64,000 nt of DNA from Agarophyton chilense (taxonomy: Eukaryota; Rhodophyta; Florideophyceae; Gracilariales; Gracilariaceae): contig JARGXX010000022.1 of the NCBI GenBank assembly GCA_030374765.1, positions 62,001 through 126,000 of the forward strand, in the 5' to 3' direction. The position numbers and the translations under genes were made by a program. Of this stretch, positions 23,501 through 33,857 are shown piece by piece. The stretch's first letter is position 1. Every line of letters begins with the position of its first letter. The notes beneath the pieces are model-generated. The model made no database searches. It saw only the letters and a program-made list of their open reading frames with translations, and was not told the origin of the DNA.

Positions 23501-24415
23501 CTAGTAAAGCATGTCCATGCAGAGGCCCCAGTGATCACTAATGAACTTGCCACACTGCAGACGTTGGCGTCCCACCAGTGTGAAGCTGGAAACGTGTTCC
23601 GCATTGGACGGGGAAAGAACGAACGCACGATCGTAGCGTGCTTTTGGCTTGAAGCCAGCTTTTTCAAAGTCAAGATTGTCATTATTTTGCATGTCCCACG
23701 TAAATTTATGCTGCTCTGGGGCGCCGGCCAGCACCCACACATCAGAAAATCGTTCCTTTGTGGACTTGCGTTTCTTCGGAGCGGCAAGCGCGTTGGCGGT
23801 GTGCTTGATGATTTGCGAGGCCGGCACTTCTGCCTCGCGCAGATTGGTGTCTCCAGCAAAGAAGACACAGTAGCCTTCGTCCACTTTGTGGCGCATGAGG
23901 TCGAGCAATTGGCCTAGCTGGTTCTTCCTTTCGACGGAGCTTTCCTTGAGGGACTCGAGGTGACTGGTGACGAAGAAGAGCATGGCACCGCTGTGAATGA
24001 TACCGGAAGCGGAAACGAAGCCGCGACACATGTTGGAGGTTTGGAAGCTTTCGAAGGTTGTTTCCGGGTTGTACAGCAGGTTCTTCCTAGTGAGTAACAG
24101 GCAGAAATAAGGCAGTTGCTCGGGCCATGTCGGATCAATGTGAAGGTGGTACGGCGCCTCCTTGTTGGGGGCTGGGTGTGAGGACGAGTTGGACTGAGCG
24201 GAACGGTGTTTCGGTTGCGGTTGCGGTTGCGGATCCCACAGAAATTTGGAGAGCAAGTTGAAGGACAACGGGGTGACTTCCTGCAGCATAATGACGTCGG
24301 GCTTGATGTGGTGAATTTGCTGCAGCAGGCCGTGCAGGCGGGGCCCGATGGGCTCGGTGTCCATATCGATGTTCCAGGACAGAACGCGGACGGTCTGCTT
24401 GTCGGCAGCGCTCAT
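23501..24415 (-). CDS. TDP2: Tyrosyl-DNA phosphodiesterase 2-like endonuclease/exonuclease/phosphatase protein
   Basis: A 304-residue magnesium-dependent phosphodiesterase, expected to remove trapped topoisomerase II tyrosine from 5' DNA ends in the nucleus. The order of motifs is that of TDP2: LSWNIDMD (Asn15) near the start, DVIMLQEV (Glu46), SHLES (His152), AGDTNLREAEV (Asp189, Asn191), DVWVLAG, FTWD, RYDR and SDHWGL (Asp294, His295). GDTNLR(E/D) followed by TWD and SDHWGL separates TDP2 from other EEP enzymes. The start at 24415 begins directly before the catalytic domain; the frame is open upstream but is not family-like. There is no N-terminal UBA domain such as animal TDP2 has. A Gln-Pro repeat (QPQPQPK, residues 63-69) comes from a short tandem repeat around 24214-24231. 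Confidence 0.92.
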   Translation of the reverse strand: MSAADKQTVRVLSWNIDMDTEPIGPRLHGLLQQIHHIKPDVIMLQEVTPLSFNLLSKFLWDPQPQPQPKHRSAQSNSSSHPAPNKEAPYHLHIDPTWPEQLPYFCLLLTRKNLLYNPETTFESFQTSNMCRGFVSASGIIHSGAMLFFVTSHLESLKESSVERKNQLGQLLDLMRHKVDEGYCVFFAGDTNLREAEVPASQIIKHTANALAAPKKRKSTKERFSDVWVLAGAPEQHKFTWDMQNNDNLDFEKAGFKPKARYDRAFVLSPSNAEHVSSFTLVGRQRLQCGKFISDHWGLCMDMLY

Positions 24416-25352
24416 TGTGAGGCACAGGGGAAAAAGGCGAAGGAAGGGATGAAGGCGGTGAGAAGGGTAGTCATGGGCGCTGAGAAAGAGCGCCGGGCGT
24501 GCGTTAAATGCGGCGTGCGCATGGAGCGCGGCACGACAGGACGCGCGCGCACGGCTTGGGCCATTTTTGGAGGGTACGACGTGGCCAAAACGGCAGATCA
24601 CGAATGCCATACCCCTGGTAGATTGTTTCGAAGTTTTGAACAGTGGGCGAGGAGGCCCAATATATACGAGGGCTACAAGGGGTAGCAGCCTCGGTCGCAG
24701 GGTCATATTCTTTGCTGACATCGAAACTGCCACCTTTTGTCGCAGTATGTTCCGTCGTACCCTTCGTATGATATATCGTTGGCACGATATCGTGCTCGGA
24801 CGAGCGGGGCGCTGTGTGCGTTTTCCCAACGCAGCGGCAGTTTCAACGCCCCCGAGGCCGCGGCGCCTTCGATGCTCGTCCCCCGCACCAACGCTTCTGC
24901 AGACGTGCGCATGAACCTAACACCGCCATCTATCGAAAGCCGCAGCTCCTCACCACGTTCACCATGGGCAGTCACCGCGCATCATCTGACGTTTGAGTGC
25001 ATCTGAAATGCAGCACGCTTCTACATCATCACAGAATAGTTTTTTGCGACACGATGCTGCAAAGAAACGCAACAACGCCTTCTGCCGGTACAGCAGGCTT
25101 TCATTGGTTGGGCGTCGCGAACGCTTCTACGGCCAACCTTATTTTTGTCCATTACGCGCGTACCAATGCTCCAATCAAAGCGCACGTTTCTATTGTGCCC
25201 GCCTTGCTTGAAACCATCCGGCATGTGTCATTGTTGCATGTACAACGCAGTAACTTTGTCTTCGCCTCGCCACCAATACTCCACTCCCCTGGCTGCGAGA
25301 GCTGGATTGATGCACATAAAACACATGCCCGCTCAATCTCTCCGTGAACTCC
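24416..25352. other. Intergenic region between divergent TDP2 and a hypothetical gene
   Basis: 937 bp, the widest of the divergent gaps here. No RNA gene or credible small frame was seen. Confidence 0.5.
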
Positions 25353-26531
25353 ATGCTAGTATACCCCACCTATGGGTTTGTAACGCCTTGCCCGTGGCCT
25401 TTCCCCGCCCAACGTCCACAACCTCCGTTGCTCTACAGTAACAGTATACTTGCCCCATCACTGTTACAGCACCAGTCTGAACCACCAAACTGCAGCATGG
25501 AAACAGATGCCATTGAAGAAACGACTGAGGCTGACTCTCACCCTTCCACGTTCGATGGGTACAACAAATCTCACACTTTCTCGTGTCCGACCCTTTCCTA
25601 CCGTACCGAGAAAATTGTGCCTTTGCTTACCCTGCCCATTAGTGTCAAAGACAAACATGAACAGTACCCATCGAAATCTCCCCCAGTTTTTACTTCTGAA
25701 GACCTTGGGATTATGGTATCCCACCCAGACAATCATCTACCACACCACGCGTTAAAGCCGGTGAACAGCCTAAACACTACGCGGAACAATACGGCGGGCG
25801 GGGCATGGGCCTCGCCGATTCACAGCATCCAAGACAGCGCTTATGATCATTCGACATATGGTACGCACAGGGACGAAGGGGTTGCAATGTCGATGTGCGA
25901 CGCCCATATCAACAGCGATACAGCTGGGTCTAGCCTAGATTGGTTCCACACTTTGCCACAAAACACGCCGCGAGACATTGAGCTTTTGTTTCCACATGCT
26001 CCAACCGTCCCTGTAATGTCGAGCTCCGTTTCCGTACGCCATAGCGTCGCTAGCAATGGCATTGTGCGCGTTGTATTGCCCAATCAGATGCCATCGGAAA
26101 GAAGCAACGTTAATGCCAGGGCCGTTGGCGGCTGGCATACCGCACCTTGCACGCCAGTTGTTTCCGTTGTGCGCCCACCACAGCACGTCGCGCACAACAC
26201 GCCGCAATGCGTACGCGCTGTTCACGCGGCTGACGCCTTTTCACCGGTTTCTCCGTTGTTGCCTGGTGAACTTCGAGAGATGATTGACCATTTGGAGCCT
26301 GATGTTGTGAAGACGGAGATCAAAAAGGCAGTTTTGCGAAAGGCCGAACAGCGAAAGTTGATACTCAGAGACGAGTTAAAGAAGGAAAATATTTCCGACT
26401 CTGCAAGAGAATCTCGCGTTAGTCGATTCAAGAAAGAGTGCATTTCCGAGGGCTTTGAAGACGTTAATTCTCGTTTGGTGGATATGTTGCACGAGAAGAT
26501 TCCGGTTGCAGGCGTGAGCGGGGGTATGTAA
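25353..26531 (+). CDS. Hypothetical protein with disordered N-terminus and charged helical C-terminus
   Basis: A 392-codon frame from the ATG at 25353 (the frame opens slightly earlier without an ATG). About the first 300 residues are rich in Pro, Ser, Thr, His and Asn with no recognisable fold, typical of a disordered region. The last 90 residues change sharply: from LLPGELREMIDHLEPDVV onward they are Lys/Glu/Arg-rich and strongly predicted to be helical by eye (KKAVLRKAEQRKLILRDELK, then SRVSRFKKECISEGFEDV). This could be a protein- or DNA-binding helical module at the end of a regulatory protein, but no leucine-zipper or homeodomain pattern is clear. I do not recognise a family. Length, single open frame and composition shift support a real gene. 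Confidence 0.6.
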   Translation: MLVYPTYGFVTPCPWPFPAQRPQPPLLYSNSILAPSLLQHQSEPPNCSMETDAIEETTEADSHPSTFDGYNKSHTFSCPTLSYRTEKIVPLLTLPISVKDKHEQYPSKSPPVFTSEDLGIMVSHPDNHLPHHALKPVNSLNTTRNNTAGGAWASPIHSIQDSAYDHSTYGTHRDEGVAMSMCDAHINSDTAGSSLDWFHTLPQNTPRDIELLFPHAPTVPVMSSSVSVRHSVASNGIVRVVLPNQMPSERSNVNARAVGGWHTAPCTPVVSVVRPPQHVAHNTPQCVRAVHAADAFSPVSPLLPGELREMIDHLEPDVVKTEIKKAVLRKAEQRKLILRDELKKENISDSARESRVSRFKKECISEGFEDVNSRLVDMLHEKIPVAGVSGGM

Positions 26532-27203
26532 GCCGTGTGCAGCGCATCCAATACAGCAACTGCGGGATGCGCTGCACCCACAAGTTGGTGTAGCTGTATT
26601 TCCCTGCATACCGTGTACCTCGCAAGCAGGGGTGCGGTTTAGGCGGTGGAACAGCAGTTTGCCGGCGACCACATTCTTCTGGTGTCGATCAAGAACAGAG
26701 TTGCACACCATAACGCCCACATATTGGCGCGAAATCCACAACCGACCGCACCCCCTGTTCCTTAAAGCGCGGTATACCCAGGCCCTGGGTCCCACAGTTC
26801 AAACTACAAAACGCACCTCTATCTCCCCTAGTGTCTATACGACCACTGGCCACATATCCCTAATGCCATTCCATGTATTCCCTATACTGCACACAAATTT
26901 GAATGGCATGGTAGTTATGCCAGTTTCGGTCATACCTGAAACGAATTACATGTCGCTCCAACTGAGATTTAGCCAAATCGGTCCAACAAGTTGCAGGATC
27001 TTTCGTTGAGGAACGTTTGAACACCAGACAGACGAACTTAACGACATCAACACATGTCGAGAAGGCTCAAAATTGTCTTATGATCCCTATAGTGAACACA
27101 TGGTGTTTCACACAAGCCATCTGCAATGGACGACACGCGCAATTGTTTACCGAAAAACATACACACTACTCAACACCCCCTCTTTGTGAGGGTTGCTGAT
27201 TTG
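26532..27203. other. Gene-free stretch between the hypothetical gene and the DIRS-like fragment
   Basis: No convincing gene. It may include non-coding remains of the retroelement to its right. Confidence 0.45.
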
Positions 27204-28378
27204 CTACACCTTCAGAGGATAAACGACGCCTTGTTCTATATACCGAAATAGAATTTTCATCTCCAGTTTCTGGTTGTATTGTAAAGGCCCTGTTTTTGCA
27301 TCAAGGATAGCTATGCCTCCTACATCTGGTCCATAAGCGCTTATTCGATGATCACCCGGAAGAGCCACGTTTTCAATTGACAGATTAATAGCTTCACTTA
27401 CACGCAGATACCCTGCCCAGGCAAGTGCAAGACATGCGGCAGCTTCTCCAAAATTGAGATTGAGAAGCCTCATTATGAGGGCGTACGCGATGGTTTGGGT
27501 CAAGGGTGTTGATGGTTGGGGCTTGTGTGCTTTATTCCAACCGTTCAGGCTTCGGTGTGCCAGTGGGAGACTCATGCTTGTACGGGCGTCGACGATGTAT
27601 AGAGTACAAAGAAGGTTTGACATTTCCTGTTTCCGACCTGCGCGTGGATCGTCGTGGTATGTGGATGTGATGTATGCTGCGAGAGTCCTATACAAAACAT
27701 CGAGGTTAGGGAAGCGATTGGAGTGTAAGGCTGTAAAGGCATCAAGGGCTTTGGCGTATGTAGCTATTGTTTGGGGTTTCAGCGTCAGCGCGATGAGCGG
27801 GTGTTGCGCGAAGAAAGATGACGCTGGTGCAGGGATGCTGGGGATCGGTGTCGGCATTTGAGTCAGTAGAGCCGTTGCCAGTCGCGAGAGTATTCTATCC
27901 GGTCCGTTTCCGATTGATTTGTTTATGGGCCAAACCATGCTTCGGAGGAGCGCAGCCGCCGGCGACAGAGGGGCTGGCTGAACTGCAGCGGGTATTGGCG
28001 TCTTGGTCTATGATCGTGATGGTGCATCGGCGGGGTTTGTTGATGCGTGGATGTACGCCAATGTGAGATGTACGTCGGCCGCCATTCATGCTGCACCGAA
28101 TTTCCTTGCGATGTGATTAAGCATAGCGCTCGGCCTTTGGATAGGGCGCCACCGACTGCAGTGGAGTCGGAAAAGATGAGCACTATTTGTCCCGTGAAAC
28201 GGCGAGATATATTAACCACCGTAGTGCCAAAAGAGCTGTACGCCCTTTCTACGTTGTTAATGTACTCGTCGCGCCGCCATCGGTGGGAAAGAGCTGTGGT
28301 CCAATTTGCATATTTGAGAAAGGTTTCACGGTTCGGCACATGCGACACAGCATGTAGATTCTCTGGAAGCCGGATCAA
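27204..28378 (-). mobile_element. DIRS-like (tyrosine-recombinase) retroelement fragment, broken
   Basis: Two parts are readable on the minus strand. At about 28.0-28.4 kb is an RNase H-like region with IVLIFSDSTAVGGALSKGRA and, further on, an NPADAPSR-type tail. At about 27.2-27.9 kb is a tyrosine-recombinase-like region with a core-binding part (TLKPQTIATYAKALDAF) followed by a catalytic-domain start (AWAGYLRVSEAINL). RNase H followed by a tyrosine recombinase in place of a DDE integrase is the arrangement of DIRS/Ngaro elements. The reverse transcriptase and the inverted or split repeats of such elements were not found. It is a broken, partial fossil lying about 250 bp upstream of the ABCF gene. 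Confidence 0.7.
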
Positions 28379-28623
28379 GGAGGGTTTAGGAAAGTTTATA
28401 ATCTATTGCCGAAAGTTTTTTCTAATTTGGCTGACGGCTTCCCTTTTCCATCTTGCTGTCGTAGACAGCACCTTGGTGGGAGGATTACTCACTGGTACAG
28501 TAGCAGCCCAGACTATCGATCCTTCACGAAAAACCGCACGTCTCCATCAACCACGTGGTCTGTTCAAGGCGTCTGGTGCATAGTCACTGTTTCGTTTGTT
28601 TGGAAAACTAACACCATACCAGT

Positions 28624-30789
28624 ATGACCGGCGCCGCTGTGACGGTCGAAATTGCACGCGACGCTCTCGCTAATGCTGTAGGCGTAAAGAACCCACTTGC
28701 TGATCTCGACCCAGCTGTAATTCAGTATCTAACATCCGCTCTTGCCGATTCTGCTGCCGCGGAAGAAGAAGTTGTCGAAGTTGTCTCAATATTTCTTCCA
28801 CATCTCAGTCCTGAGATTCATCTATCCGAGAGCGAACAAATTGCTCGCGATATTCGCCGACAGCTTCATGGCGCTCCTACCGAGGATCATTCACGAGAAA
28901 AACTCGTCCGTCTCTCGAAGGCCACCCGCCTTGGAGCAAGTGTGGGCATAGATGTAGGCAGACGGAAACACACTCGAGCCAGGCAAAGCGGCGGAAACTC
29001 GAATCAGACATTAGACCGCTCTGCAGAAGCGGAAAGAGCAAAGGAAGTTTCCGCAGCCCGTCGGGCAAGACGTGTAGGGGCACAGGTCAAGACTTATCAG
29101 TCTCAAGCAACAGTTAGTAGTGTCAAAGCAAAATATACGCCTGGTTCATCTGATGTTCACATTGAAGGATTGGACCTCGCGTTTGGAGGAATGACTTTAT
29201 TGGAAGCCGCTGAGCTCCACATACCATACGGAAGAAGAGTTGGAATCATTGGAAGAAACGGATGTGGCAAGACAACATTGATGCGCGCGATTGCTCGTCG
29301 AGAGCTACCAATTCCGGAGGATATGGATATTGTATACGTCGAGCAAGAAATTGCTGGAAGTGAGAAGACCCCTCTAGAGATAGTTTTAGAAAGTGATCTA
29401 GAGCGGCAAGAGCTTTTGAATGAAGAGGAAGAGTTGAACGAGAAATTGGCTGAAGCAGAGGATAGCGGCGTAGAGTCTGATCCTTCAGTGGTTGCGAGAC
29501 TCGCCGAAGTTTATGAAAAATTGGGACAGATGGACGCCGACAAGGCCAAGGCGCGTGCCGCAGCAATCCTAGATGGACTAGGTTTTAGTGATCATGCCAT
29601 GACAAAACAAACGGTGAACGAGTTTTCTGGTGGTTGGCGTATGCGCATTTCACTCGCTTCTGCTCTGTTTTTGGAACCTAGGCTCTTGTTGTTGGATGAA
29701 CCGTCAAACCATCTCGATGCAATGACTGTCATCTGGCTCGGAGATTATCTTTCTCGGTGGCCGCACACAATAGCATGTGTTTCTCATGATCGAGCATTTC
29801 TGAACGAGATATGTACAGATATAATTCACGTTAAAGACCACAGGTTACATCCATATAGTGGTAACTACGATGATTTCGAGAAGGCAAGAAGAGAAAGACT
29901 CAAGGAGCTGGAACGCGCTGCTGAAAGTCAAGAAATGAAGCGCGCACACATTCAGAAGTTCGTAGACAAATTCCGTTACAACGCAAAGCGTGCTAGCATG
30001 GCTCAAAGTCGATTGAAGATGCTCCAACGCATGGATGAAGATCGAGTGGTGCTTCCCAGCGAAGAGGACGAATTCTCATTCACCTTTCCGGACCCTGGAG
30101 CACTGACTGGCTCCCATGCATCCGTTCAGATATGCGATGTGACGTTTGGCTATCCGGGAAGAGAAGTTCTATTTCGGAGTTTAGATTTCAGTATAAATAT
30201 GGATTCGAGAACAGTTCTTCTTGGTCCGAATGGGGCGGGTAAGTCGACAATACTGAAGCTTCTTCTCGGGGAAAATGTCCCAATCGAAGGTGAAGTGAAG
30301 AAGTCCCCGAAGCTGCGATTGGGATACTTCTCACAGCATCATATGGACACCCTTGTCTTGTGGCGAACACCCCTGGAGCACATGAAAGTTACCTTCCCAG
30401 ATGCAATAATGCCCGAGCTACGAAGTCATTTGGCCAAATTGGGTGTACGGAATGATCAGGCGCTTCGACCAATCAATACGTTATCTGGGGGCCAAAAGAG
30501 TCGGGTGGCTCTCGCGGTCATCACTTTTCAGAAGCCTCATATTTTGATCCTTGATGAGCCCACCAATCATCTCGATATTGAGACTCTGGATTCGCTGATA
30601 TTGGCGTTGAATTCTTTCAACGGAGGGTTGTTGGTAGTTACTCATGATGCGAGACTGGTTGCTAGCGTATGCGAGACGATCTGTGTATGTGAGGATGGAA
30701 AGGTATCGGAGTTCAGGGGAGAGTATGACGAATACCGAAAGCAAATGGTTCAAAGATTACGTGCGAGATCGAAACTTTTCTCTATGTAG
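28624..30789 (+). CDS. ABCF-type ATPase, GCN20/ABCF3-like translation factor
   Basis: A 721-residue soluble protein with two ABC ATPase cassettes and no membrane domain, expected to act on ribosomes; GCN20/ABCF3 works with GCN1 in the amino-acid starvation response. The first cassette has Walker A GRNGCGKTT near residue 209, signature FSGGWRMR near 332 and Walker B LLLLDEPSNHLD near 354. The second has GPNGAGKST near 534, LSGGQKSR near 619 and ILILDEPTNHLD near 639. A charged linker between them carries the family's RYNAKRASMAQSR pattern near 455. The N-terminal 180 residues, with an alpha-helical start (DPAVIQYLTSAL) and a basic stretch, match the ABCF3/GCN20 type rather than ABCF1 or ABCF2. 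The start is the first ATG of the frame. Confidence 0.92.
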   Translation: MTGAAVTVEIARDALANAVGVKNPLADLDPAVIQYLTSALADSAAAEEEVVEVVSIFLPHLSPEIHLSESEQIARDIRRQLHGAPTEDHSREKLVRLSKATRLGASVGIDVGRRKHTRARQSGGNSNQTLDRSAEAERAKEVSAARRARRVGAQVKTYQSQATVSSVKAKYTPGSSDVHIEGLDLAFGGMTLLEAAELHIPYGRRVGIIGRNGCGKTTLMRAIARRELPIPEDMDIVYVEQEIAGSEKTPLEIVLESDLERQELLNEEEELNEKLAEAEDSGVESDPSVVARLAEVYEKLGQMDADKAKARAAAILDGLGFSDHAMTKQTVNEFSGGWRMRISLASALFLEPRLLLLDEPSNHLDAMTVIWLGDYLSRWPHTIACVSHDRAFLNEICTDIIHVKDHRLHPYSGNYDDFEKARRERLKELERAAESQEMKRAHIQKFVDKFRYNAKRASMAQSRLKMLQRMDEDRVVLPSEEDEFSFTFPDPGALTGSHASVQICDVTFGYPGREVLFRSLDFSINMDSRTVLLGPNGAGKSTILKLLLGENVPIEGEVKKSPKLRLGYFSQHHMDTLVLWRTPLEHMKVTFPDAIMPELRSHLAKLGVRNDQALRPINTLSGGQKSRVALAVITFQKPHILILDEPTNHLDIETLDSLILALNSFNGGLLVVTHDARLVASVCETICVCEDGKVSEFRGEYDEYRKQMVQRLRARSKLFSM

Positions 30790-31728
30790 ACACGTCTTAT
30801 CTAATTTATATACAGCTTTGAAAAATCGGCGATGGCAATCACATATGAGCAAATTATCCATTGCAGTTTTTGACCAACGACCACGTTGGATTCGCATTTC
30901 CTCATGGATACTTGCAGTTGTTTTGCCCACGCTACGTCCTTTTGCGCCGTTTGAGTCCAAGATCTATGCTGATTGATTGTGTTAAATCCTCAAAGTGATA
31001 ACTTCAATAGTAGTATTGCATATTGTGCGGGCAGAGTCTTTCTTAAGGCTGAACTTTCTTCATAGTGAAACGGGCGAACTCAACTTTTCGAAAGTTGATA
31101 TGACTGGGTGTTTCGAAGCACCAGGGCTCTAGCTGTTTAGGATATCATGCTGTTGTAATGTACTACGAATGCAGAGGAGTGCGTTCTCTGTGAGAGGATG
31201 TGAGGCAAAATGGCAGTGAAGGTTAGAAATACGCTCATGGGCATGCATATGTGAGAAAACAAATGCCCCCGCACCGTGGTTGCGTTCGCCGTCATAGGCT
31301 GCTTGAGATTGCGTGCGAAGGAGCGCTAGTGTACACGTTCATTGTAGCTGATACACGCATCACGCGCTCGAGTATCTCGAGTAAAGTCATCTATCTACTA
31401 GCTAGTTGTGACGCTGTGGCATACGACGTGCCGCACAAGGTGTGTTGCCCATAACACGTGGAATCTCTGGGCGTGTCAAGTTACATCCCTGTTACACCTT
31501 GCAGTGGATGCCCCCATCGTGCTTGAACGACGAAGGCTGCTTCATCGCTTTGTGTAGAATAGAGCCGTGTGCTGCCATGGGAATTTCCTTCACTTCCTAG
31601 AGCTTTTTCCATCGTCAAAACCCCATCCTCCGACCCTCCGTCGCGAGCACTCTTCCTCACGTCTTCCCTTTCCTATCTGCTGCACACGCCATCAACCATC
31701 GGTCTTACGATCAGATCACATGAAAGAC
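30790..31728. other. Intergenic region between the ABCF gene and ferritin
   Basis: About 940 bp with only short unconvincing frames. It contains the ferritin upstream region. No iron-response-type element was recognised. Confidence 0.5.
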
Positions 31729-32484
31729 ATGGCTGCCTTTATTACGCCATCGTTCGTTGGTGCACGCACATCGTCGTTTACCAGTTCCGTCATTACAACT
31801 CGTCCTGCCCTCAAAGCTTCATCTCGCAGGTTCGCTTGCACCCCAGTCATGGCCTCTGACGAAGTCACTTCAATCGATTTCAGCAAGGTTAATATTAATA
31901 CCGCTGGTGAGAATTTTGCTGGACTCGTGTTCACCCCGGAGTCTGAAACTGACGCCGTTGTCAAGACGCGTGTTGACGTCGGCTACACTGCCAAACAAGA
32001 AGATGCAGTCAACCGACATATCAACGTTGAGTACACTGCAATGTACGCCTACCACGCTATCTGGGCCTATTTTGACCGCGATACAGTAGCGCTGCCGGGC
32101 TTTGCACATTACTTCAATGATCAGAGTGCAGAAGAGCGTGATCACGCTCAGGAGTTCATGACGTACCAGAACCGCAGAGGCGGTACAGTTCAGCTACAGC
32201 CAATCGCCGTACCTGAGATGAAGTTCACAATGGAGGATGGCACCAGTGATGCCATTTACGCGATGGATCTGCATCTACAGCTGGAGAAATTCGTCTACCA
32301 CAAACTCATCGATCTCCACAAGGTCGCCGGTGAAGCCAATGATCCCCAAATGCAAGACTTTGTTGAGCACTATCTTACCCATCAGATTGAGGCCATCAAG
32401 AAGGCTGCTGACTACGTCGCTCAACTGAAGAGAGTGGACACACCTCATGGAGTTTATCACATAGATCTAACTCTTAGAGAATAA
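31729..32484 (+). CDS. Plastid-type ferritin
   Basis: A 251-residue iron-storage protein; 24 subunits form a hollow shell that oxidises ferrous iron and holds ferric mineral. From MAAFITPSF the first 45-50 residues are Ser/Thr/Arg-rich with few acidic residues, fitting a plastid transit peptide, followed by a plant-type extension (VNINTAGENFAGLVFTPESE) before the four-helix bundle. An ATG three codons earlier (31720) is equally possible. Ferroxidase residues by comparison with human H-ferritin: Glu101, Tyr108, Glu136, His139, Glu186 and Gln219, all present in EYTAMYAYHA, EERDHAQEF, LQLEKFVYHKL and HYLTHQIEAI. This is therefore an active H-type subunit. Confidence 0.93.
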   Translation: MAAFITPSFVGARTSSFTSSVITTRPALKASSRRFACTPVMASDEVTSIDFSKVNINTAGENFAGLVFTPESETDAVVKTRVDVGYTAKQEDAVNRHINVEYTAMYAYHAIWAYFDRDTVALPGFAHYFNDQSAEERDHAQEFMTYQNRRGGTVQLQPIAVPEMKFTMEDGTSDAIYAMDLHLQLEKFVYHKLIDLHKVAGEANDPQMQDFVEHYLTHQIEAIKKAADYVAQLKRVDTPHGVYHIDLTLRE

Positions 32485-33604
32485 TTAGCTTTGTTTCTTC
32501 CTCACGCTTGTTTTTTGCGCATGTCTCGAGTATCCTAGCAGGCATCTGACTAGTCGCTGTAAAACGGATTTCATTATCATCAGAATGCTCTTCATGTCTC
32601 CCATGCTTTTGCAGACTTCTTCAAGTCCCATTAGCAGAACTCATTGACGTCTCCATTATTCCAACAAAATCAGTCATGCTGTCCGCTATCTCTACGAAAG
32701 CATCTTCTGTCTTCTTTCTTTTAGACAAGTCCTCCCGTTACAATTGTACGTCCGTTCTCTCTAACTCCTGTAGCTTCTTGTTCTTCCCCAACTCTTTGAA
32801 ACCATTGTTCTCGTCGTCTTCATCGATAGCTTCTGACCTATCGCATGAGAGCAAGCGTGGAAACCTTGCACTGTATAAGCCGAGGCAATGTGCTTTAAGT
32901 AAAACGCGTGGTGGGCAAGATTGATCGCCCGTCTTCTTTTTCGACTTCTATAGTTTGAAAAAACTTGTTTTTTTTAAACAAGTAGATCAGCTGTGAGCAG
33001 TTCTCTGTTTCAAACACTTTCCCCGAACTAAATGTCAGAGATCAGCACGAATAGGTTCTACATTGCAAACAAGCGACGTGATGTCGTCCGAGCCGTAGTA
33101 GTTTATGTTGTTTACGGGGATAGCAATGCTGGTCTTTGCAGATTCCATATTGTAGATATAAGACTGTCGTTTGCGCACCAGATGGGTGGCTTTGACGATG
33201 GGTGTGGTGAAGGAATATGATTTCTACCGAGTCACGTTGGCAACGAAACTGAGGACAATCTCGAATAGGCTAAAGAGCTAGGAAAGTACCCTTCGATAAA
33301 TAGACACGGTAGCCCTGGAGCACAACGCCTCGACAAACTGTGTTGTAAAGGAATTCTGGTCATTGTGAGGTGTTTTGGTCGCCCAATTTTGGCAAGTATT
33401 TGCTCTTTTAGCGAATTTCTGAACTGCGCCGAAGTTCCGGCCGTTCGGCATCCTCGAATTCTGCAATCCCACTTTATTTCATGTTAGAAGGTGACATCTG
33501 AGCTGCTTAATTGGTAGAGAGATAAGCTCATCGGGTTGTTTAGTGAGGATCTGTACTTGAGCTACAGAATCTGATTGGCTGCGCTGTGAACGTCAGCCAT
33601 GCCA
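32485..33604. other. Intergenic region downstream of ferritin
   Basis: About 1.1 kb with no credible gene. The next feature is a perfect 52-bp palindrome. Confidence 0.5.
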
Positions 33605-33656
33605 CGATTGGGCTCACTCTAGCTAGCTAGCTAGCTAGCTAGAGTGAGCCCAATCG
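33605..33656. repeat. Perfect 52-bp palindrome with a CTAG-repeat core
   Basis: The left half begins CGATTGGGCTCACTCTAG and the right half is its exact reverse complement, centred between 33630 and 33631. The middle is a run of CTAG units. There is no unpaired loop, so it could form a cruciform or a long RNA hairpin. It lies about 200 bp upstream of the prefoldin start codon. The 15-mer TAGCTAGAGTGAGCC from the right arm recurs at 45972-45986, in the first codons of the RRF gene. Confidence 0.95.
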
Positions 33657-33857
33657 ACACGCTTTCTCTAGAGCCTCCATACGCCGCTGACTGGGATGCT
33701 TCTTGAACCTCCATCACAAAAGTATTAGAATTTGCCCATGCTGGACGATTGAAGGAACATCGATTTGCTTCCATCCATCCTGCTCCAGTCCCAAAAGAAA
33801 AGTTTGTATTCTAATCAGAAACGGCCTTGATTGAAGACCCTGCGAGTGAAGATTCTC

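Noticed and set aside
32676-32924. 82-codon Ser/Phe-rich frame downstream of ferritin
   Set aside because: Composition reflects a pyrimidine-rich 3' region rather than a protein.
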